From positions 1-10,889 of the forward strand of contig JBDTMF010000143.1 in NCBI GenBank assembly GCA_039934455.1: a DNA stretch of 10,889 bases, given 5' to 3'. This DNA is from DASQFQ01 sp039934455. GTDB lineage: Bacteria > Actinomycetota > Thermoleophilia > Solirubrobacterales > Solirubrobacteraceae. Position numbers and translations under genes: made by a program. Every line of letters starts with the position of its first letter. Positions within the stretch are counted from its first letter, which is position 1. Below the pieces are notes generated by a model that had not been told where the DNA came from, did no database searches, and was given only the letters and a program-made list of their open reading frames with translations. Shown one piece after another: positions 1 to 6,082 of this stretch.

Positions 1-134
1 ACTACTTCAAGCCCGCGCTCCCACCCCCTTCAAGAACCTAACGGAGCAGTACTAGGAGCCTGTCAAAGAACAGGCGCCCCCGTCCGGGGCGGCCGAGCCG
101 TGGATGCAGGGCGACGCACGAGGGTGAAGCCCAT
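1..134. other. Left-edge stretch without a convincing gene
   Basis: Two short plus-strand frames enter from the left edge and stop at 39-41 (TAA) and 53-55 (TAG). Either could be the last residues of a gene lying outside the window; the second would end in F-K-N-L-T-E-Q-Y. Codon use in both includes codons that are rare in the rest of the window (CTA, CTT, TCA, AGA), so I cannot choose between them or exclude plain non-coding DNA. The rest of the stretch is the 3' flank of the minus-strand MOSC gene and holds two adjacent hairpins. Confidence 0.35.
58..91. terminator. Two abutting hairpins, candidate terminator
   Basis: The first hairpin has a perfect 6-bp stem, GCCTGT (58-63) with ACAGGC (70-75), and a loop of CAAAGA. 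The second has a perfect 6-bp stem, CGCCCC (75-80) with GGGGCG (86-91), and a 5-nt loop. They lie between a possible plus-strand gene end (41 or 55) and the MOSC stop at 135, where they could serve transcripts from either side. Neither has a T-tract on either strand, so a classical intrinsic terminator is not proven. U-tract-poor terminators are common in high-GC actinobacteria. Confidence 0.35.
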
Positions 135-839
135 CTAGGCCTCAACCACGACCGCATCCCCGACCGCGACGACCCCCGGCGCCACGGTCGAGCCGTAGAC
201 GCCGATGCACGTCTGCCGCTCGCGGGCGAGCGTGCGCAGGACGGCAGGGTCGCGCTCGGTGGTCGCGGGGTCGACGTTGATGATCACGCAGCGCTCGTCC
301 TGCTGGTCGACGCGCATCCGCACGCCGCCGATTCGCAGCATCGAGCCGACCCACGCCTCCTCCTGGAACGGCTCGTCGCCGGCCGCGTCGATGAGCAGGT
401 TGGAGCGGAAGCGCAGGGGGTCGAGCTCGCTCCCGACCAGCGCGCCGAGCGCGGCGACGCTCTGGGTCGAGACCAGCGAGAGCGGCATCGCGTCGAACAC
501 GCCGCGATCCTGCTTGATGACGCGCACGCCCTCGCCGAGCTCGGCGGCCAGCGCCGGGTCGACGACCTCGAGCTCGTCGCCCGTCGGGGTGCGCACGACG
601 GTCCGTGAAGTGTCGGGCCGGGACGGATCGACGAACGACGGGCGGTAGTGGCCCATGTTCGAGCGCTCGCGGATCGTCATCCACGGGAAGCCGCTGCGCT
701 CGATCCCGCCGCGGACGAACGCCCAGCGGCGGTCGCCGGCGAGCCCGGCCCAGGAGACCTCGATCTCGTCCAGCCGCTCGGCGGCCATCGACTTGACCGG
801 GTAGCGCCACAGCGCCGCGACGCGGCCGGCCTCAGTCAT
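135..839 (-). CDS. MOSC-domain protein (mARC/YcbX-like)
   Basis: This is a 234-residue cytoplasmic protein with no signal peptide. It has the two-part layout of MOSC proteins: an N-terminal beta-barrel part with the Y-P-V-K-S motif at 13-17 and G-D-R-R-W-A-F at 35-41, then the MOSC domain with F-R-S-N at 144-147 and E-R-C-V-I-I-N-V-D-P at 182-191. Cys184 aligns with the cysteine that ligates molybdenum in eukaryotic mARC, where the motif is C-x-x-x-x-V-D-P. Relatives bind sulfurated molybdenum cofactor and reduce N-hydroxylated compounds or transfer sulfur; the substrate here is unknown. The ATG at 839 overlaps the stop of the lipoprotein gene as ATGA (839-836), so the gene is the third of a tightly coupled operon and depends on upstream transcription. 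Family assignment is firm; the reaction is inferred. Confidence 0.9.
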   Translation of the reverse strand: MTEAGRVAALWRYPVKSMAAERLDEIEVSWAGLAGDRRWAFVRGGIERSGFPWMTIRERSNMGHYRPSFVDPSRPDTSRTVVRTPTGDELEVVDPALAAELGEGVRVIKQDRGVFDAMPLSLVSTQSVAALGALVGSELDPLRFRSNLLIDAAGDEPFQEEAWVGSMLRIGGVRMRVDQQDERCVIINVDPATTERDPAVLRTLARERQTCIGVYGSTVAPGVVAVGDAVVVEA

Positions 840-1243
840 CGCTTGACCTTGCAGACGGCCGTGGCGACGTCGCTGGTGAAGGCGACGAGGCGGTTGAACG
901 TGGCCGGGCGACCGCGCGACCGGTCCGAGAAGGAGACCGTGCCGGCCTCGAGCCGCACGCGGTAGGACAGGATCGCGCCGCGCCCATTCGGGAGCTCGAG
1001 CCCGAGCGCCGCCTGCTTCTCGAGGTCGCGCGCGAGCTGGCGCGCGGTCAGCAGCCGCTCCGCCCCCATCGGCACCGGCTTGCCCTTGTTGCAGCGGACG
1101 GTGCCGTCGTCGGAGACGAGGATCCGCACGTTCGCGTTGCGGTCCGCGCCGCTGCGCACGACCTCGAACAGATCGCCCGACGGCGAGCCGCAGCCGCCGG
1201 CCAGCAGGACGAGCGCCACGACCCCCGCCGCGCCGCGCCTCAC
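836..1243 (-). CDS. Small secreted lipoprotein, function unknown
   Basis: I place the start at the GTG at 1243, giving 135 residues. From there the protein opens with M-R-R and a hydrophobic stretch (about 7-16) ending in L-A-G-G-C at 14-18. This is a lipoprotein signal peptide with Cys18 as the likely lipidated residue, although Ala at -3 makes the lipobox weak. The mature part is a compact domain of about 117 residues with two more cysteines (51 and 131) that could form a disulfide. I do not recognise the family; its strand-rich pattern is inferred by eye. The GTG overlaps the stop of the DsrE-like gene as GTGA (1243-1240), and its own stop overlaps the MOSC start. The open frame runs on upstream to 1762, but that part is arginine-rich and antisense to the TusA-like gene, so I reject it. 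Confidence 0.72.
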   Translation of the reverse strand: MRRGAAGVVALVLLAGGCGSPSGDLFEVVRSGADRNANVRILVSDDGTVRCNKGKPVPMGAERLLTARQLARDLEKQAALGLELPNGRGAILSYRVRLEAGTVSFSDRSRGRPATFNRLVAFTSDVATAVCKVKR

Positions 1244-1617
1244 ACGACCACCAGGTCGGCGCCCGCGACCTCCCGCAGGAAGCGCGGGGTCGACATCACG
1301 CCCTCGAGGTGCTCGGCCACCGCCGCTGCGTCGGCCAGCGTCAGCTCGACCGCCGCCGCGCAGGCCCACAGCCGGCAGTCCTCCAGCTCGCGCGCGGTCG
1401 CCCGCAGCTCGACCAGCGAGCGCGCGAAGGTCTCGCCGTCCGCGACCGCCTCGCAGCGCGCGGCGCGCGCGTGCAGATCGGCGTCGAGCATCGGCCCCAG
1501 CGCGCCGAAGGACACCAGCCCGCGCGCGGGGCGGCCGTCCGCCGCGGCGGAGACGAGCAGCGACAGGCCGGTGTAGAGACGCTCGAGCCGGCCCGACTCG
1601 AGAATGGCCGCGATCAT
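1240..1617 (-). CDS. DsrE-family sulfur-carrier-like protein
   Basis: This is a 125-residue soluble protein of the DsrE/DsrF-like fold. After the N-terminal strand M-I-A-A-I-L, the diagnostic segment is C-R-L-W-A-C-A-A-A (81-89). Cys86 sits where DsrE/TusD proteins carry the persulfide-bearing cysteine. The E-G-V-M-S-T-P-R-F-L stretch (105-114) matches the end of the domain, and length is normal for the family. Members pass sulfane sulfur to partners such as TusA-type proteins, and a TusA-like gene is transcribed divergently next door. Two ATGs are possible (1620 and 1617). I chose 1617 because a TACGAT box ends 6 nt before it and no Shine-Dalgarno sequence is visible. It is the first gene of an operon with the lipoprotein and MOSC genes. 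Physiological sulfur source and acceptor are unknown. Confidence 0.8.
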   Translation of the reverse strand: MIAAILESGRLERLYTGLSLLVSAAADGRPARGLVSFGALGPMLDADLHARAARCEAVADGETFARSLVELRATARELEDCRLWACAAAVELTLADAAAVAEHLEGVMSTPRFLREVAGADLVVV

Positions 1618-1623
1618 CATGTG

Positions 1624-1629
1624 ATCGTA
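1624..1629 (-). promoter_or_regulatory. Candidate -10 box (TACGAT) of the DsrE-like operon
   Basis: On the minus strand the sequence reads TACGAT, then six bases, then the ATG at 1617. This fits the TANNNT -10 element at the distance expected for a leaderless transcript beginning at the start codon. No clear -35 is visible; the upstream 17-18 bp lie inside the divergent TusA-like gene. The last plus-strand base of the box is the A of the TusA-like ATG. Confidence 0.4.
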
Positions 1630-1853
1630 TGCCGCAGCTGCTCGACGCCCGCGGGCTGGCCTGCCCGCTCCCCGCGATCAAGGCGAAGGCGGCGCTCGCC
1701 GCGCTCTCCCCCGGCGAGACGCTGATCGTGCTCGCGACCGACCCCGAGGCGCCCGTCGACATCGGCGCGCTGGCCGCCGACGGGGGCTACGCCTGCCACG
1801 CCGAGCGCGAGGGCGCGGCGTGGCGCCTCACGCTCGCCAAAGCGTCGGGCTAG
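1629..1853 (+). CDS. TusA/SirA-like sulfur carrier protein
   Basis: This is a 74-residue protein, the normal size for the TusA/YeeD/SirA-like family. It opens with the family signature: L-D-A-R-G-L-A-C-P-L-P (5-15), where Cys12 in the C-P-x-P motif is the residue that carries the persulfide. The helix A-I-K-A-K-A-A-L follows, then a beta-strand region with D-P-E-A-P-V-D-I (40-47) typical of these proteins. TusA relays sulfur from cysteine desulfurases or rhodaneses to tRNA thiolation, molybdenum cofactor or sulfur-oxidation enzymes. The neighbouring DsrE-like and MOSC genes suggest a sulfur-relay role here, which is an inference. The ATG at 1629 is the only sensible start, and no clear Shine-Dalgarno sequence precedes it. 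Its TAG overlaps the convergent gamma-glutamyltransferase stop in a shared CTAG. Confidence 0.9.
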   Translation: MPQLLDARGLACPLPAIKAKAALAALSPGETLIVLATDPEAPVDIGALAADGGYACHAEREGAAWRLTLAKASG

Positions 1854-3334
1854 CCCGCGGTGACGACCGCGCCGCCCCGGCGCGGGTCGCCCGCGCCCGC
1901 GAGCTCGCCCGTCGCGGGATCGCGGCGGACCGCCTGCGCCCCGCCGAAGAACACGTTGAGGTCCTTGAACGGCGCGAGCTTGCGGCCGTCGGCGAGGAGC
2001 GCGTCCTCGTCGGCGCCAGGCTCCAGGAACACGACCCCGTCCTCCCAGTGCACGCGCGGCGCCTCGACGGCGTCGACCAGATCGAGCCCCCGGTCGATCA
2101 CCCCGATGATCACCTGGAGGATCGCCGAGCGGATGCGGTTGGAGCCCGCGGAGCCGACCGCGACATGGACGGCGCCGTCGCGCGAGACCACGGTCGGGGC
2201 CATCATCGACGGCAGCCGCCGGCCGACCGGGTGGGTGAAGAACCCGAGCGGCGAGAGGTCCTCCTCGCCCATCATGTTGTTGAGGTGGAGGCCGGTCCCG
2301 GGGACGATGATGCCCGAGCCCTCGCCGTTGGTGCACGTCAAGGCGCAGGCCCGGCCGTCGGCGTCGAGCACCGAGATGTGCGTGGTCGAGCCGAGCTGCG
2401 AGGCCATGAACTCCTCCAGGAAGCCGGGCCGGTCGAGGCCCTCCATGAACTCCGGCGTGCGCGCCTGGTGGGCCTCCTCCATCGCCGCGACCAGCCGCCC
2501 CCGGCTCGGAGGCGCCGGCTCGCGGTCGAGCTGGGCGAGGACGGAGGCGATCAGGATCCCGCCCGCCGACGGCGGCGGGTTGGTGAAGACGTCGAAGCCA
2601 CGGTAGCCGACCTGGATCGGGTCGCGAGCGATCACCTCATAGCCCGCGAGGTCCGCCTCTGTGAGCATGCCGCCGCCCGCGGCCACCCGCTCGCAGGCGG
2701 CGCGCGCGACGTCCCCGGTGTAGAACGGCGCCGCGCCCTCTGCGCCGAGCCGCTCCAGCGTGTCGGCGAGCTCGGGGTCGGCGAACACGTCCCCCTCGCG
2801 CAGAACGCGATCGCCGGGTGGGTGGGACCAATACTTCGCGCGCGCCTCCGGCGAGCTCCCGGTGATCGGCTCGAGCAGGGCGAAGATGTAGGCCTGCTGC
2901 GCGTTGAGCTCCACGCCCGCACGCGCGAGCGCGACGCCGGGCGCGACGAGGTCGGGGAGCGGGAACGTGGCGAAGCGGCGGTGCGCCTCGCAGATCCCCG
3001 CCGGCGTCCCGTAGACCCCGCACGACGCGGCGCCGACGTGGAAGACCTGGGCGGCGGCCTCGAAGAACACCTCGGCCGGGACCAGCGGCGCGCGCGCGGC
3101 CGGGTCGGCGCCGTTGCCGGGCGCCGCCACGAAGAAGTCCAGCAGCGCCGGCGCCTCGCCCGGCTCGGCCACGAGCATGTAGCCGCCCGCGCCGAGCCCG
3201 GTCAGCTGCGGCTCGGTCACGAACGACGCCACCATCGCGGCCAGCGCCGCGTCGACCGCGTTGCCACCGGCGCGCAGGATCTGCGCGCCGGCCTCTGCGG
3301 TCAGCGGGTGGCCCGCGGCGACGACACCCTTCAT
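1850..3334 (-). CDS. ggt: Gamma-glutamyltransferase-family Ntn-hydrolase
   Basis: This 494-residue protein is an N-terminal-nucleophile hydrolase of the gamma-glutamyltranspeptidase family. The large-subunit region is clear: G-G-N-A-V-D-A-A at 23-30, G-L-G-A-G-G-Y-M-L at 46-54 and N-P-P-P-S-A-G-G at 252-259. Autocleavage should occur before Thr317 in S-T-T-H-I-S-V-L-D (316-324), making Thr317 the nucleophile. Near the C-terminus G-D-P-R-R-G-G (482-488) is the usual end motif. There is no signal peptide, unlike periplasmic or secreted GGTs, so it is probably cytoplasmic. Against E. coli GGT, Arg114 (glutamate carboxylate binding) aligns with Phe68, and Asp433 with Glu357, so the substrate may not be glutathione. 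The ATG at 3334 was chosen because the conserved domain begins there and a TAGGGT box lies 7 nt upstream. The gene is monocistronic here and converges on the TusA-like gene. Confidence 0.88.
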   Translation of the reverse strand: MKGVVAAGHPLTAEAGAQILRAGGNAVDAALAAMVASFVTEPQLTGLGAGGYMLVAEPGEAPALLDFFVAAPGNGADPAARAPLVPAEVFFEAAAQVFHVGAASCGVYGTPAGICEAHRRFATFPLPDLVAPGVALARAGVELNAQQAYIFALLEPITGSSPEARAKYWSHPPGDRVLREGDVFADPELADTLERLGAEGAAPFYTGDVARAACERVAAGGGMLTEADLAGYEVIARDPIQVGYRGFDVFTNPPPSAGGILIASVLAQLDREPAPPSRGRLVAAMEEAHQARTPEFMEGLDRPGFLEEFMASQLGSTTHISVLDADGRACALTCTNGEGSGIIVPGTGLHLNNMMGEEDLSPLGFFTHPVGRRLPSMMAPTVVSRDGAVHVAVGSAGSNRIRSAILQVIIGVIDRGLDLVDAVEAPRVHWEDGVVFLEPGADEDALLADGRKLAPFKDLNVFFGGAQAVRRDPATGELAGAGDPRRGGAVVTAG

Positions 3335-3341
3335 GCGCGGG

Positions 3342-3347
3342 ACCCTA
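3342..3347 (-). promoter_or_regulatory. Candidate -10 box (TAGGGT) for the GGT-family gene
   Basis: On the minus strand TAGGGT is followed by seven bases (CCCGCGC) and the ATG at 3334. This matches a TANNNT -10 element placed for leaderless transcription. The AGGG inside it could instead act as a weak Shine-Dalgarno sequence, so the two readings compete. No convincing -35 hexamer was seen. Confidence 0.4.
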
Positions 3348-3374
3348 GGTGTTTCAGGAGCGAAGCGGTCTCGG

Positions 3375-3396
3375 CGGGGGCCACGGGTGGCCCCCG
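3375..3396 (-). terminator. GC-rich hairpin downstream of ftsZ
   Basis: A perfect 9-bp stem, CGGGGGCCA (3375-3383) paired with TGGCCCCCG (3388-3396), encloses a 4-nt loop. It lies 36 bp past the ftsZ stop and upstream of the GGT-family promoter region, which suits a terminator for the parA-ftsZ transcript. No T-tract follows it on the minus strand. It could also be an operator upstream of the GGT-family gene. Confidence 0.5.
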
Positions 3397-3432
3397 TCCG
3401 CATCAGAGCGGCGGCCGGATGTCGCTCAAGGG

Positions 3433-4800
3433 CTAACCCCTCGGGATGAACTCCGGCACGTCGACGTCGATCCGCGCCGACCGCTCGCGCTGGTTGCGTG
3501 TCACGCGCGGCTCGCCCGAGGGCTCGGAGAAGCGCCGCATCCCGGGCGACTCCTCCTCGCGCCGGACCGGGCGCTTGTCGCCGTAGCCCGTCGCGACCAC
3601 CGTGATCCAGACCTCGTCCTCGAGCTTGTCGTCGAGCATCGCCCCGAAGATGATGTTCGCGTCGGGGTGGGCCGCCTCCTGGACGGCCTTCGCGGCCTCG
3701 TTGACCTCCCACAGCGAGAGGTCGCGGCCGCCCGTGATCGACAGCAGGATCGAGCGCGCGCCCTCGACCGACGTCTCCAGCAGCGGCGACTCCACGGCCT
3801 GCCGCGCGGCGTCCAGCGCCCGCGTGTCACCCGTGCCCATGCCGATGCCCAGCAGCGCGTTGCCGGCCTCGGACATGATCGTCCGCACGTCGGCGAAGTC
3901 GAGGTTGATCAGGCCCGGGAGCGTGATCAGGTCCGAGATGCCCTGGACGCCCTGGCGCAGCACGTCGTCGGCGACCCGGAAGGCCTCGACCATCGAGGTG
4001 TTCTTCTCGAGCACCGAGAGCAGCCGGTTGTTCGGGACGACGATCAGCGTGTCGACCTCGGCCGCCAGCGCCTCGATGCCCTTCTCCGCCGCCGCCAGGC
4101 GGCGCGAGCCCTCGAAGCCGAACGGCTTGGTGACGACGCCGACGGTCAGCGCGCCGAGCTCACGCGCGATCCGCGCGACCACGGGCGCAGCGCCCGTGCC
4201 GGTGCCGCCGCCCTCGCCCGCGGTGATGAACACCATGTCCGAGCCCTTGAGCAGCGACTTCGTCCGGTCGTAGTCCTCCATCGCGGCCTGGCGGCCGAGA
4301 TCGGGATCCGAGCCGGAGCCGAGCCCGCGCGTGGAGTCGCCGCCGATCTGCACGCACACGTGCGCGGACGCCGACTGCAGCGACTGCGAGTCCGTGTTGA
4401 CGGCGATGAACTCGACGCCCGAGACCTCGGCCTCGATCATGCGGTTGACCGCGTTGACGCCGGCGCCGCCGACGCCGACCACACGCAACTGCGGCTTGCC
4501 CACCGGGCCGGTCCCGTCCCAACTGCCGTAGGAGTGCTCGACCGTCCCCGGCTCGTGGCTCGGCGGGGCCATCACGTTCTCGGGCAGGTCGGAGGAGAAC
4601 GCGTGGCGCAGCCGCTCCTGGGGGGAGGGCACGCGCGGCGACTCGCTCTCGGTCTTGGGGGGCGCGACCTTCTTCTTCTTGGGCGCGTGCGACTCCTCCA
4701 CGACGGAGGTGCCGGGAGCGTCCTCGAGCCCCTCGGTCTCCGTCTTGCGGAACAGGGCCGCGAGCGGACCCTCGCGCATGCTCGCCCGCTTACCTGCCAT
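3433..4800 (-). CDS. ftsZ: Cell division GTPase FtsZ with long N-terminal extension
   Basis: FtsZ is the tubulin-like GTPase that assembles the division ring. The GTPase core starts near residue 105 with R-V-V-G-V-G-G-A-G. It carries the tubulin signature G-G-G-T-G-T-G (197-203) and the synergy loop N-L-D-F-A-D (299-304), whose acidic residues complete the active site between subunits. A linker of about 40 residues leads to the C-terminal peptide D-V-P-E-F-I-P-R-G (447-455), the usual docking site for SepF/FtsA-type partners. The first ~100 residues are atypical: a possible amphipathic helix (7-21), a K-K-K-K patch (41-44), then a proline- and serine-rich region. Most FtsZ proteins have only about 10 residues there. 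The ATG at 4800 is backed by AGGAGGTG, so the extension is probably translated. It overlaps parA by 11 nt. Function of the core is certain; the role of the extension is unknown. Confidence 0.97.
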   Translation of the reverse strand: MAGKRASMREGPLAALFRKTETEGLEDAPGTSVVEESHAPKKKKVAPPKTESESPRVPSPQERLRHAFSSDLPENVMAPPSHEPGTVEHSYGSWDGTGPVGKPQLRVVGVGGAGVNAVNRMIEAEVSGVEFIAVNTDSQSLQSASAHVCVQIGGDSTRGLGSGSDPDLGRQAAMEDYDRTKSLLKGSDMVFITAGEGGGTGTGAAPVVARIARELGALTVGVVTKPFGFEGSRRLAAAEKGIEALAAEVDTLIVVPNNRLLSVLEKNTSMVEAFRVADDVLRQGVQGISDLITLPGLINLDFADVRTIMSEAGNALLGIGMGTGDTRALDAARQAVESPLLETSVEGARSILLSITGGRDLSLWEVNEAAKAVQEAAHPDANIIFGAMLDDKLEDEVWITVVATGYGDKRPVRREEESPGMRRFSEPSGEPRVTRNQRERSARIDVDVPEFIPRG

Positions 4801-5554
4801 TCGAGAGCACCTCCTTCGCCAGTTGGCGATAGGCGTCGGCGGCCGTGCCCGACGGGTCGTACTTGAGCACCGACATACCCTTCACAGGAGCCTCCGCGAA
4901 CCGGATCGTCTTGCGGATGCGCGCGCCGAACACGCGGTCGCCGAAGTTCTCCTCGAGGATCTGGATCGCCTCCTTCGCGTGCAGCGTCCTCGAGTCGACC
5001 ATCGTCGGGAGGATGCCCGCGATGTCCACATCGGGGTTGAGGTTCTCGCGAATCATCGAGAGGGTGTTCTGGAGCTGGATCAGCCCGCGCATCGACAGAT
5101 ACTCGCACTGAACGGGGACGATCACCTTGTCGGCCGCGGTCAGCGCGTTGATCGTCAATAGTCCCAGGGACGGCGGCGTATCGATGCAGATGAAGTCGTA
5201 GTCCTCCGCGATCGGTCGCAGCGCCTTGTCCAGCGAGCGCTCGCGGCCGATCTTCGTCGACATCGCGATCTCGGCTCCGGCGAGGTCGATCGACGCGCAG
5301 GCGATGTCGATCTCGCGCTTGCGGATGACCTCGCGGATGGAGAGGTCATGGACGAGCACGTCGTACATCGACGTCTCGAGCGAGTCGGGGTCGATGCCCT
5401 GCGACATCGTGAGATTGCCCTGCGGGTCCATATCGATACACAGGACGCGATGGCCCTCCTCAGCGAAGGCCGCCGCAAGGTTCAGCGTGGTGGTGGTCTT
5501 CGCGACGCCGCCCTTCTGGTTGGCGAATGCGATGACCCTGGCCTTGCCGGTCAC
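4790..5554 (-). CDS. parA: ParA/Soj-family ATPase
   Basis: This 254-residue protein is a ParA/MinD-superfamily ATPase with the deviant Walker A K-G-G-V-A-K-T-T (14-21), including the signature lysine Lys14. The A' segment D-M-D-P-Q-G-N is at 41-47 and the Walker B-like strand F-I-C-I-D-T-P-P at 121-128. C-terminal K-T-I-R-F-A-E-A-P (215-223) resembles the basic DNA-binding edge of Soj-type proteins. Length is that of chromosomal Soj without an N-terminal helix-turn-helix. Such ATPases cycle as dimers on the nucleoid and position cargo: chromosome origins, or the Z-ring in the case of MipZ and PomZ. No ParB gene or perfect parS site is adjacent; ftsZ follows with an 11-nt overlap, which points to division-site placement (inference). 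The start is a GTG at 5554 with GGAG 6 nt upstream. Confidence 0.93.
   Translation of the reverse strand: MTGKARVIAFANQKGGVAKTTTTLNLAAAFAEEGHRVLCIDMDPQGNLTMSQGIDPDSLETSMYDVLVHDLSIREVIRKREIDIACASIDLAGAEIAMSTKIGRERSLDKALRPIAEDYDFICIDTPPSLGLLTINALTAADKVIVPVQCEYLSMRGLIQLQNTLSMIRENLNPDVDIAGILPTMVDSRTLHAKEAIQILEENFGDRVFGARIRKTIRFAEAPVKGMSVLKYDPSGTAADAYRQLAKEVLSNGR
4808..4815 (-). promoter_or_regulatory. Strong Shine-Dalgarno sequence for ftsZ, inside parA
   Basis: The minus strand reads AGGAGGTG followed by seven bases (CTCTCGA) and the ATG at 4800. This near-perfect anti-16S match at ideal spacing fixes the FtsZ start at the long form and so supports translation of the N-terminal extension. It lies within the last codons of parA, which indicates independent high-level ftsZ initiation on a shared mRNA. 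Confidence 0.85.
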
Positions 5555-5686
5555 GTGGTGCTCCGATCACGGTCGGGTTGATCCATCGTCCTCGGCTATT
5601 CGCACCCGGCGGCGCCGTTCCTTCCCGCGGCCTCTCCGTTGCAGTGGACGGTTATCCGATCCAGCCCTCGTGCCGATAGGGATCGG
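5555..5686. promoter_or_regulatory. Divergent promoter region, parA-ftsZ versus receiver operon
   Basis: These 132 bp separate two divergent start codons and must carry the promoters for both operons unless these lie inside the genes. I could not assign a confident -35/-10 pair on either strand. The plus-strand part holds an inverted repeat that reaches the receiver start codon. No perfect parS-like palindrome is present; the CACGTG at 5552-5557 overlaps the parA GTG but lacks the parS flanks. Confidence 0.5.
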
Positions 5687-5688
5687 AT
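5654..5688 (+). repeat. 9-bp inverted repeat covering RBS and start of the receiver gene
   Basis: ATCCGATCC (5654-5662) is the exact reverse complement of GGATCGGAT (5680-5688), separated by 17 nt. The right arm includes most of the region between the weak Shine-Dalgarno AGGG (5678-5681) and the first two bases of the ATG (5687-5689). In RNA it would form a hairpin hiding the translation start; as DNA it could be an operator. A smaller alternative pairing, CCCT (5665-5668) with AGGG (5678-5681), would compete with it. Confidence 0.5.
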
Positions 5689-6070
5689 GAAGGTTCTGGT
5701 GGCAGACGACTCCATGGTGGTGCGGCGCCTCGTATGCGCGCGCCTGGCCGCGGACGGCCATGAGGTATTCGAGGCGGAGGACGGCCAGGCGGCCGTCGAC
5801 GTCGCGCTGCGGGAGCGGCCCGACGTGATCGTGCTCGACCGCCAGATGCCGAAGATGGACGGCTTCGAGGTCTGCACCCGGCTGCGCCAGGACGCGCTGC
5901 TGAAGTCGGTGGGGATCCTCATGCTGACGGACAACCGGGGCGAGCACACGCTGATCGAGAGCCTGGAGCGGGGGGCCGACGAGTTCATGTCCAAGCCCTT
6001 CAGCCCGCGCGAGCTCTCTGTCCGAGTCCGGTTGCTCGGCTCGCGACTGTCGCTCGCCCAGACCGGCTGA
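5687..6070 (+). CDS. Single-domain response regulator (CheY-like receiver)
   Basis: This 127-residue protein is a complete receiver domain with no output domain. It shows the acidic pair D7-D8, the phospho-acceptor Asp51 in V-L-D-R-Q-M-P, the switch Thr81 and the conserved Lys103 in S-K-P-F. Stand-alone receivers act by docking to a partner when phosphorylated. No histidine kinase gene lies in the window, so the phosphodonor is unknown. The start is the ATG at 5687, where homology begins; the frame stays open 48 nt upstream without adding domain sequence. It is the first gene of an apparent operon: the HEAT-repeat gene begins 12 nt after its stop, and the glycosyltransferase follows. A partner role for the HEAT protein or the glycosyltransferase is inferred from this order. 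Confidence 0.92.
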   Translation: MKVLVADDSMVVRRLVCARLAADGHEVFEAEDGQAAVDVALRERPDVIVLDRQMPKMDGFEVCTRLRQDALLKSVGILMLTDNRGEHTLIESLERGADEFMSKPFSPRELSVRVRLLGSRLSLAQTG

Positions 6071-6082
6071 GCGGAGGGCCGC

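Noticed and set aside
1244..1762. N-terminal extension of the lipoprotein gene
   Set aside because: The extra sequence is Arg/Gly-rich, antisense or out of frame to two better genes, and would bury the signal peptide.
1820..3436. Long plus-strand open frame opposite the GGT-family gene
   Set aside because: Its translation is Arg/Ala/His-rich with no domain; it mirrors codon bias of the real gene on the other strand.
3335..3712. Upstream extension of the GGT-family gene
   Set aside because: It would run into ftsZ on the same strand in another frame and has no homology to the family.
3349..4866. Long plus-strand open frame opposite ftsZ
   Set aside because: Low-complexity Arg/Asp-rich product fully antisense to a certain FtsZ gene.
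5552..5557. CACGTG at the parA start as a parS-like site
   Set aside because: The core hexamer matches but the TGTTT/AAACA flanks of parS are absent.
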